Assembly: GCA_013336365.1 (NCBI GenBank)
Contig: JAAXTT010000097.1
Location: 1 to 5,649 of the forward strand
Direction: 5' to 3'
DNA from: Peptococcaceae bacterium
GTDB taxonomy: Bacteria; Bacillota; Desulfotomaculia; Desulfotomaculales; Desulfocucumaceae
DNA length: 5,649 nt
Shown here: positions 1-4,250 of the stretch, in pieces
Layout: each line of letters begins with the position of its first letter
Numbering within the stretch: position 1 is the stretch's first letter
Position numbers and translations under genes: made by a program
The notes under the pieces: model-generated
The model's input: only the letters and a program-made list of their open reading frames with translations
Told to the model about the DNA's origin: nothing
The model's database searches: none

Positions 1-12
1 CATTTTTAAAAT

Positions 13-65
13 AAAAATGACTCGAAACAAAGGAATTTATTCAGCTATTGTTAGGAGTCATTTTT
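13..65 (-). terminator. Possible rho-independent terminator downstream of the MTAP-family gene
   Basis: An 11-bp inverted repeat (13-23 with 55-65) can be extended inward, after a 2-nt internal mismatch on each side, by a 5-bp stem (26-30 with 48-52), leaving a 17-nt loop. Read on the minus strand, the closing arm runs into TTTTTATTTT, as expected for an intrinsic terminator, about 95 nt after the MTAP-family stop codon. The other arm is also T-rich on the plus strand, so it could work in both directions. The stem is weak (few G-C pairs) and the loop is long, so this is only a moderate call. The rest of positions 66-159 is AT-rich, with no supported gene. Confidence 0.45.
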
Positions 66-159
66 TATTATTAATTATTTTCTGCAAGGAGATTAATTCC
101 ATATATCTATTTTAAAATCCTTCTTAAAATATCTTACTTTTAATTAATAAATTATAATT

Positions 160-978
160 TTATTTAAGAAGTGTCGTTTTCCGTAGCTGAGAACAATTGC
201 ATTCGTTATTGTCAGCCAAGCTGTCAATAATCTTTACCAATAGCCTGCCAATTTTATCTGCATAATCATAGTAAATATCTGCCAGTTCCAAATGATCCCA
301 GTCTCTTACTACTCCTTCTGCATAATTAACCACGACATCCAGTCTGCCATAACAGGCACCAATTTCCCTTGCCAAATAGACCTCGGGACACATACTTTGT
401 CCAACAATATCTGCTCCGGCATTTTTCAGCATAGCAACCTCTGCTCTGCTTTCAAAATGTCTTCCATCTGTAACCGCATATACGCCCCGGTCAAAAATTC
501 TACCCGAATCCGCCTCTGACTTGGCAATCCGAGATATTGTTTTTGTTATTTCCGGACAGACAGGATCTCTCATCATCAGTAAATATGGTAGTCCCAGACT
601 TACATCCTTTCTCATTGAAAAATCCAGATAGTCAGAGGATATGACAATATCCCTTGGCTCAAGCAAATGATTGACTGAACCTACTCCACCTTCAGCAATA
701 ATTTTCTTAATACCGGCGGCCTTTAAAATCCAGAATAATTGCTGTGAAGCAGCAGCTCTGGAAACTCCGTTTCTCCAGCCATGCATTTTTACAGTAATAA
801 CCTTAGTTTCACCAACAGAGAATAATTTCATTGGAGGACTGTCACCAAAAGGGGTTTCAAATATCCTGCCCGGTTCGATAACACTAATTTCAGCTAATCC
901 CAAATCCTCCGGGAAGTTAATGCTGTTGGTGCTTGAACCACCGATCAAGGCAATTTCTGCCCGGAAAAATTTATCCAT
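160..978 (-). CDS. MTAP/purine nucleoside phosphorylase family protein, divergent active site
   Basis: This 272-residue protein belongs to the trimeric purine nucleoside phosphorylase / methylthioadenosine phosphorylase family, cytosolic enzymes that split a purine nucleoside with phosphate into base and ribose-1-phosphate. Visible family landmarks are IGGSS near residue 12 (phosphate loop), MHGW at 65-68, EGGVGSVN at 96-103, VTDGRHFESRAE at 169-180, and NAGADIVGQSMCPEVYLAREIGACY at 186-210 followed by VVNYAEG. Several positions differ from classical MTAP: the Arg of the RHG phosphate motif is Met65, and the phosphate-site Thr corresponds to Gly97. The base-recognising Asp-x-Asp is Asn218-x-Ala220, which fits a 6-oxopurine (inosine or methylthioinosine type) better than adenine. 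The substrate is therefore uncertain. The ATG start has a GGGAG ribosome site 9 nt upstream. The gene lies 32 nt after the methyltransferase gene and is probably co-transcribed with it. The last ~15 residues (with Cys260 and Cys262) look like a non-conserved tail. Confidence 0.83.
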   Translation of the reverse strand: MDKFFRAEIALIGGSSTNSINFPEDLGLAEISVIEPGRIFETPFGDSPPMKLFSVGETKVITVKMHGWRNGVSRAAASQQLFWILKAAGIKKIIAEGGVGSVNHLLEPRDIVISSDYLDFSMRKDVSLGLPYLLMMRDPVCPEITKTISRIAKSEADSGRIFDRGVYAVTDGRHFESRAEVAMLKNAGADIVGQSMCPEVYLAREIGACYGRLDVVVNYAEGVVRDWDHLELADIYYDYADKIGRLLVKIIDSLADNNECNCSQLRKTTLLK

Positions 979-1010
979 ACTGCTTCACTCCCTGCCTAAA
1001 ACCATACTCT

Positions 1011-1748
1011 TTATATAGTAGCCAGATAAAAATGACGCTTACTTTTATTGTTGGGAAGATCAAAGGTGAAGGCATCAAAAACCTTTAAGGGCTTTAGACC
1101 GGCTTTGACCAAAAGCTCACAGATGAACTCAGGCTGATACGCCCTTTCATAATGCTGCTCCCGAAACTTTTTGTAAAGGCTTCCGGCTTTGGAAAAGCAG
1201 GTCAAATCAATTTTCCAAATTGAGGTACCGGTCATATACTCAGTATTATAGATAAGAGTAAAGTCCTCCTCTTCAACAATAACTGGAGAACTGTCTGTTG
1301 AAGGAATCCATTTCAGGGCATTTAGGTCAAAAACAAACAAGCCACCCTTTGAAAGATTTCGAGCTGTTTTGATAAAAACCTCCAAAAGCTCTGTAGAGTC
1401 AATTATATAATTCAAGCCATCATGAAAACAGGTTATTAAATCCACGGGCTTATCCGAGATAAATGATCTGATATCCGCTACCTTGAAAGTAATCTTCAAA
1501 TTAGCTTCGATAGCCTTTTTTTCAGCAAGATCAATCATCTCTGAAGAAATATCTATACCGCCGGAACTATAGCCTCGCCTGGCCATAGGTATAATCGTAT
1601 TCCCAGTGCCACAGGCCAAATCAAGAATAGTCCCTGGGGTATAATTGTGCAGAGCAATTATACTTTCCAAATAATCGGCCCAGCCCTCAAAATCCACCCC
1701 GGATACCAGATAATCATAGATTTCAGCCAAACCCTTGTATGTTTCCAC
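1011..1748 (-). CDS. Class I SAM-dependent methyltransferase, small-molecule type, target unknown
   Basis: This 245-residue protein has the Rossmann-fold layout of class I SAM methyltransferases. Motif I is LDLACGTGN at 42-50 (SAM-binding glycine loop). An acidic residue in GGIDIS (Asp66) should contact the ribose, ADIRSF at 91-96 is the adenine-side motif, and CFHDGLNYI at 107-115 and GGLFVFDLN at 135-143 form the later core strands. A beta-rich insertion follows and the C-terminus ends YLATI. No substrate-defining motif is recognisable, so the target cannot be named. The start is GTG at 1746-1748, with AAGAGG on the minus strand at 1756-1761 and 7-nt spacing. That ribosome site directly abuts the large inverted repeat after adk, so expression probably depends on read-through or processing at that hairpin. 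The MTAP-family gene follows 32 nt downstream. Confidence 0.85.
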   Translation of the reverse strand: METYKGLAEIYDYLVSGVDFEGWADYLESIIALHNYTPGTILDLACGTGNTIIPMARRGYSSGGIDISSEMIDLAEKKAIEANLKITFKVADIRSFISDKPVDLITCFHDGLNYIIDSTELLEVFIKTARNLSKGGLFVFDLNALKWIPSTDSSPVIVEEEDFTLIYNTEYMTGTSIWKIDLTCFSKAGSLYKKFREQHYERAYQPEFICELLVKAGLKPLKVFDAFTFDLPNNKSKRHFYLATI

Positions 1749-1761
1749 GTCTATACCTCTT

Positions 1762-1823
1762 GCTTTTGCAAAATAACAAACAAACCCCGAATAAACGGGG
1801 TTTGTTTGTTATTTTGCAAAAGC
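1762..1823 (-). terminator. Perfect 28-bp inverted repeat after adk; intrinsic terminator or attenuator
   Basis: Positions 1762-1789 and 1796-1823 are exact reverse complements, separated by a 6-nt loop (AATAAA on the plus strand). On the minus strand the hairpin core CCCCG/CGGGG is preceded by an A-rich run and followed by TTTGTTTGTTATTTT, the usual layout of a rho-independent terminator; the symmetry makes it bidirectional in principle. It is unusual in being perfect for 28 bp: the outer part holds the last four adk codons and the TAA stop (1809-1811), and the other outer end touches the ribosome binding site of the downstream methyltransferase gene. It therefore probably ends most adk transcripts and limits or times read-through into the next two genes. 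The sequence is seen directly; the function is inferred. Confidence 0.85.
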
Positions 1824-2453
1824 TTCTAATATACTTTTTAATACCAGGTCAATATCCTGGTCTCCATCAACATTGACCAGATAGCCTTTTTTCTTGTAAT
1901 ACTCAATCAATGGCTGGGTTTTATCCTGGTATGCCCTAAGTCTCGTTCCTACCGACTCCTCATTGTCGTCAGACCGCTGATAGAGCTCACCCCTGCAGCT
2001 ATTGCATACAGCTTCAGTCTTTGGCGGGTTGAATATAACATGGTAGGAAGCACCGCAGCCTTTACACACTCTGCGACCGGTTAGCCTTGCCATCAGCTTT
2101 TCCTCCGGAACAACAATATTTATTACCCCATCCAATTTAATATTCAATTCCTCGAGAGAAACATCCAGAGCTTGTGCCTGTTCAACTGTACGGGGGAAGC
2201 CGTCTAATAGAAAACCATTTTCACAGTCGGCAAAACCGATTCTCTCCTTAACCATCCCGATAACAACCTCATCCGGAACCAATTCGCCTTTATCCATATA
2301 TTCCTTGGCCTTCATACCCATTTCAGTTCCATCTTTAATTGCATTTCTAAACATGTCCCCGGTAGAAATATGTACAATCCCAAGCTCCTTAACCAAAACC
2401 TCAGCCTGAGTACCCTTACCCGCTCCGGGTGGCCCCATTATCAACAAATTCAA
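1809..2453 (-). CDS. adk: Adenylate kinase with zinc-binding LID
   Basis: Adenylate kinase catalyses ATP + AMP to 2 ADP in the cytosol and maintains the adenylate pool. The 214-residue length is normal for the long-LID form. The P-loop GPPGAGKGT lies at 7-15, the AMP-site sequence STGDMFR at 30-36 and DGFPRT at 84-89. The LID starts after LTGRR and carries Cys130-x2-Cys133 and Cys150-x2-Cys153, the zinc-binding set common in Firmicutes. Arg160 and Arg171 are the expected phosphate-contacting arginines, so it should be active. The start is TTG at 2451-2453, placing MNLLIMGPPG in register with the family; AAGGAGGG (2463-2470) sits 9 nt upstream. It has its own extended -10 promoter and a hairpin at its end, so it can act as a single-gene unit. 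The gene is outside the ribosomal-protein cluster (secY-adk-map) where Firmicutes often carry adk, so it is either relocated or a second copy. Confidence 0.97.
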   Translation of the reverse strand: MNLLIMGPPGAGKGTQAEVLVKELGIVHISTGDMFRNAIKDGTEMGMKAKEYMDKGELVPDEVVIGMVKERIGFADCENGFLLDGFPRTVEQAQALDVSLEELNIKLDGVINIVVPEEKLMARLTGRRVCKGCGASYHVIFNPPKTEAVCNSCRGELYQRSDDNEESVGTRLRAYQDKTQPLIEYYKKKGYLVNVDGDQDIDLVLKSILEAFAK

Positions 2454-2462
2454 GGTTAATAA

Positions 2463-2470
2463 CCCTCCTT
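2463..2470 (-). promoter_or_regulatory. Strong ribosome binding site that fixes the adk TTG start
   Basis: The minus strand reads AAGGAGGG, close to perfect anti-16S complementarity, with 9 nt to the TTG codon at 2451-2453. The next in-frame ATG is codon 6, which would remove the first beta-strand before the P-loop. The site and the conserved N-terminus therefore agree on TTG. Confidence 0.85.
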
Positions 2471-2501
2471 AATATAGTAACATCCTTAACTTATCCCCGA
2501 T

Positions 2502-2510
2502 ATTATAGCA
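2502..2510 (-). promoter_or_regulatory. Extended -10 promoter for adk
   Basis: The minus strand carries TGC followed by a consensus TATAAT (the -10 hexamer is 2502-2507 and the TG extension 2508-2510). There is no good -35 hexamer: the T-rich tract after the tRNA occupies that position, which is acceptable for an extended -10 promoter. Transcription would start near 2495, giving a leader of about 40 nt that contains the strong adk ribosome site. Confidence 0.6.
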
Positions 2511-2524
2511 CAGGACAAATACCT

Positions 2525-2538
2525 AAAAAACAAAAAAA
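2525..2538 (-). terminator. T-rich tract immediately after tRNA-Pro
   Basis: Directly after the encoded CCA the minus strand has seven T, one G, then six T. No separate hairpin precedes it, so any termination would have to use the tRNA's own T-arm or acceptor stem. It may instead mark the 3' processing region or an AT-rich element upstream of the adk promoter. The tract is certain; its role as terminator is tentative. Confidence 0.4.
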
Positions 2539-2615
2539 TGGTCGGGACGACACGACTTGAACGTGCGACCTCACGGTCCCGAACCGTGCGCTCTACCAAA
2601 CTGAGCTACGTCCCG
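2539..2615 (-). tRNA. tRNA-Pro (anticodon CGG), CCA encoded
   Basis: The minus strand folds into a full cloverleaf. A 7-bp acceptor stem CGGGACG/CGTCCCG has the C1-G72 pair typical of bacterial tRNA-Pro and discriminator A. The D-arm is GCTCAGTTTGGTAGAGC. The anticodon stem CACGG/CCGTG closes the loop TTCGGGA with anticodon CGG (2579-2581), reading the proline codon CCG. The T-arm has the loop TTCAAGT with one G-U pair in its stem. The 3' CCA is encoded at 2539-2541. No intron or mismatch is present. A well-formed promoter lies just upstream, so the gene can be transcribed separately from the protein genes on either side. Confidence 0.97.
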
Positions 2616-2638
2616 AAAACTTCCTCTGTACAAAAAGA

Positions 2639-2667
2639 ATTATCCTATAAAGTCTTTCTCAAGTCAA
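2639..2667 (-). promoter_or_regulatory. Sigma-A-type promoter of tRNA-Pro
   Basis: The minus strand has TTGACT (2662-2667) as -35 and GATAAT (2639-2644) as -10, separated by exactly 17 nt; each hexamer matches consensus in five of six positions. Transcription would begin near 2632, leaving about 16 nt of leader before the mature tRNA 5' end at 2615. The 30-40 nt between this promoter and the upstream protein gene show no convincing terminator. Confidence 0.75.
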
Positions 2668-2710
2668 TTATTAGAGCTTTATTCCTAAGTGCTTTTCGAC
2701 TAATGATAAC

Positions 2711-3088
2711 CTAGGAGTTTATTTGTTCCAAAAGTTTTCTTCCACATTCAAGAGAGTTTTCCAAAAGTATTTTTATATCATCAGAATCGGCATTTTTAAT
2801 ATGAAGGCCGGCAGCTACCGAAACCGGGACTTTCAATTCTTTGGCCACCATTTCTGCCAGGGGCTTTGCCGCCCGGTCATCTCTGTGGCCAACAAGGGGA
2901 ACCACTGTAGTTGAACAGCTGACAGGGGTGTTTTCAGATAATCCCGGACCGGGAATACTGACAACTACTGCTCCCAGATGAGGTTTTTCGCCTCCGGTAA
3001 GGTTAAGCATAATTCCATTGTCTGTTATCTGGGCATAAAGCTCCACTTTATATTTACCGCTGCCTGCTTCAACCTGAATTTTCTTCAA
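2711..3088 (-). CDS. LpdD-like (prenylated flavin chaperone-like domain) small protein
   Basis: This 125-residue cytosolic protein has no signal peptide or membrane segment. Its pattern fits the family of LpdD, subunit D of gallate decarboxylase, thought to help prenylated-FMN UbiD-type decarboxylases. The recognisable signatures are TGGEKPHLGAVVVS at 31-44, VPLVGHRDDRAAKPLAE at 63-79 and VSVAAGLHIKNADSDDI at 89-105. No UbiD-type decarboxylase or flavin prenyltransferase lies in the window, so the partner and true role here are unknown; many genomes probably carry it as an uncharacterised stand-alone gene. The start is TTG at 3086-3088, overlapping the stop of the MidA-like gene by 4 nt (TTGA), which implies translational coupling. 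The ribosome site is weak (GGGGG, 8 nt upstream). Family assignment is from recall of motifs and is less certain than for neighbouring genes. Confidence 0.72.
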   Translation of the reverse strand: MKKIQVEAGSGKYKVELYAQITDNGIMLNLTGGEKPHLGAVVVSIPGPGLSENTPVSCSTTVVPLVGHRDDRAAKPLAEMVAKELKVPVSVAAGLHIKNADSDDIKILLENSLECGRKLLEQINS

Positions 3089-4179
3089 TTTTGTTTCCCC
3101 CAGATTCTGAACTTTTCAGGGAAGCCTCTAAGTATGGGCCTTTCCTTTATTCCCTTATATTGAACCGCAACCTTAAAGACATTCCCCATACCCTCAGGCA
3201 TTATCAGTTTTTTTACTGCCAAAGTGTTTTTTAGAAGCGCTTCATCAGAACAGCCGATTTTTTGCATATCCTCAAGGTAGTCCAAAATCCCCAAATTAAA
3301 GAAAAAATCCTTCTGCCTTGAGTAGCCAAGGGGTTTTAAGCCTGCATCCTCTCCCCAGCGATAAAAATCGGTAAAATTCACATTTGCTGTCATATCATAA
3401 TGGCCCGGTTTTTCATAGGGATTGTTGCAAAGCTTATGCCGGTAAAAGCATCTTAGGGTACCCTCTTTACCGACATCTGAAAAGATGTCGGAGACTAAAC
3501 CGCCATAATCAACAGTAAGGTGAAAGCCTTTTTTCATTATTCTACCGATGCCCTCAAGGTGCTGCTTCATAGCCAGATTTACCTCTATAGTTTGACCCTC
3601 CGCAAGGTTCGGATTATTGTCCAAAATATATTTTTCCAGTCCTTCCGAGGCTACACTGTCTAGGGCTTCACAAAGGGACTCGCCATCTATTGAGATGAAA
3701 ATTTCCCGGATTGCACCGGCAGATTTTTTTATTCTGTGGACCGGGAAGGAATCAAAGAGCTCATTGGATATAACACAGCCAACAACTGATTGGTCTCCTA
3801 TATCCTCCGGGGATTTAATCCACCTGATTCCTTTCCCGGGACGCCTACTCAAGTCAGATAAAATTTCTTTTTGCAGACTGATCATAAAAGGGCTTTTATC
3901 TAAAATCACATATTCAAGTACTTTAAACATATGGGGGTGGACAGCACCACAATGGTCAATAATATCCCCGGCCAGCCTGCCATTACCGGCACCCCCCTCC
4001 AGGATCATCCATTGGTTGGGTTTCCCACTGACTATCCACATCTGATTTATTTGATCAGCCAATATCATGCCAAATAATCTGCTGACATGGGGGCTGGTAT
4101 AAAAATCACCTTTTTTACCTGTTTTTACCCGGTCAGACATGTAATACCCATGAACCGGGTGATATAATGCCAATTCCAT
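3085..4179 (-). CDS. MidA/NDUFAF7-family SAM-dependent methyltransferase; N-terminus probably longer
   Basis: From the first ATG the protein has 364 residues. It matches the MidA/NDUFAF7 (DUF185) family, whose mitochondrial member methylates an arginine of a complex I subunit; bacterial targets are not established. Motifs are ALYHPVHGYYM at 4-14, GDFYTSPHVSRLFG at 24-37, the SAM loop EGGAGNGRLA at 61-70, SNELFDSFPVHR at 138-149, TVDYGG at 222-227, TLRCFYRH at 241-248, MTANVNFTDFY at 263-273 and MPEGMGNVFKV at 327-337. The ATG at 4177-4179 is doubtful: it has no ribosome site, and in-frame upstream codons encode LRDIIKNIIERQGKISFAEY, typical for this family directly before MELALYHP. The open frame reaches 4284 without ATG, GTG or TTG, so initiation may use ATT (4243-4245), CTG (4237-4239) or an ATA overlapping the selB stop. 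It follows selB and overlaps the LpdD-like gene by 4 nt. Confidence 0.88.
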   Translation of the reverse strand: MELALYHPVHGYYMSDRVKTGKKGDFYTSPHVSRLFGMILADQINQMWIVSGKPNQWMILEGGAGNGRLAGDIIDHCGAVHPHMFKVLEYVILDKSPFMISLQKEILSDLSRRPGKGIRWIKSPEDIGDQSVVGCVISNELFDSFPVHRIKKSAGAIREIFISIDGESLCEALDSVASEGLEKYILDNNPNLAEGQTIEVNLAMKQHLEGIGRIMKKGFHLTVDYGGLVSDIFSDVGKEGTLRCFYRHKLCNNPYEKPGHYDMTANVNFTDFYRWGEDAGLKPLGYSRQKDFFFNLGILDYLEDMQKIGCSDEALLKNTLAVKKLIMPEGMGNVFKVAVQYKGIKERPILRGFPEKFRIWGKQN

Positions 4180-4250
4180 ATACTCGGCGAAGCTGATTTT
4201 TCCTTGCCTCTCGATTATGTTTTTTATAATATCCCTCAGCTCAATAAACT

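Noticed and set aside
66..159. AT-rich stretch with TATAAT-like and AAGGAG-like strings on the plus strand
   Set aside because: No -35 at proper spacing, no start codon after the AAGGAG, and no open frame of useful length; expected by chance in AT-rich sequence.
292..519. Plus-strand open frame of 75 codons
   Set aside because: It lies wholly antisense to the MTAP-family gene, whose protein shows clear family motifs; no ribosome site or recognisable product.
671..1018. Plus-strand open frame of 115 codons
   Set aside because: Antisense shadow of the MTAP-family gene start; the translation shows no domain and is low in typical protein patterns.
1762..1823. The long inverted repeat as ends of a small mobile element (MITE)
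   Set aside because: The two arms are separated by only 6 nt, leaving no element between them, and no target-site duplication is visible; a terminator/attenuator explains it better.
1647..1829. Plus-strand open frame of 60 codons running through the palindrome
   Set aside because: It overlaps the start of the methyltransferase gene and the terminator hairpin; no ribosome site and no family.
2611..2710. Terminator between the LpdD-like gene and tRNA-Pro
   Set aside because: I found no stem of useful length followed by T residues; transcription may simply continue into the tRNA gene.
3031..3087. UGA stop of the MidA-like gene as a possible selenocysteine codon, because selB is nearby
   Set aside because: The UGA is part of the 4-nt TTGA overlap with the next gene, the frame closes again about 18 codons later, and the family normally ends near here.
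3617..4045. Plus-strand open frame of 142 codons
   Set aside because: It is antisense to the conserved centre of the MidA-like gene, including its SAM loop, and its translation is Ser/Ile/Pro-rich shadow sequence.
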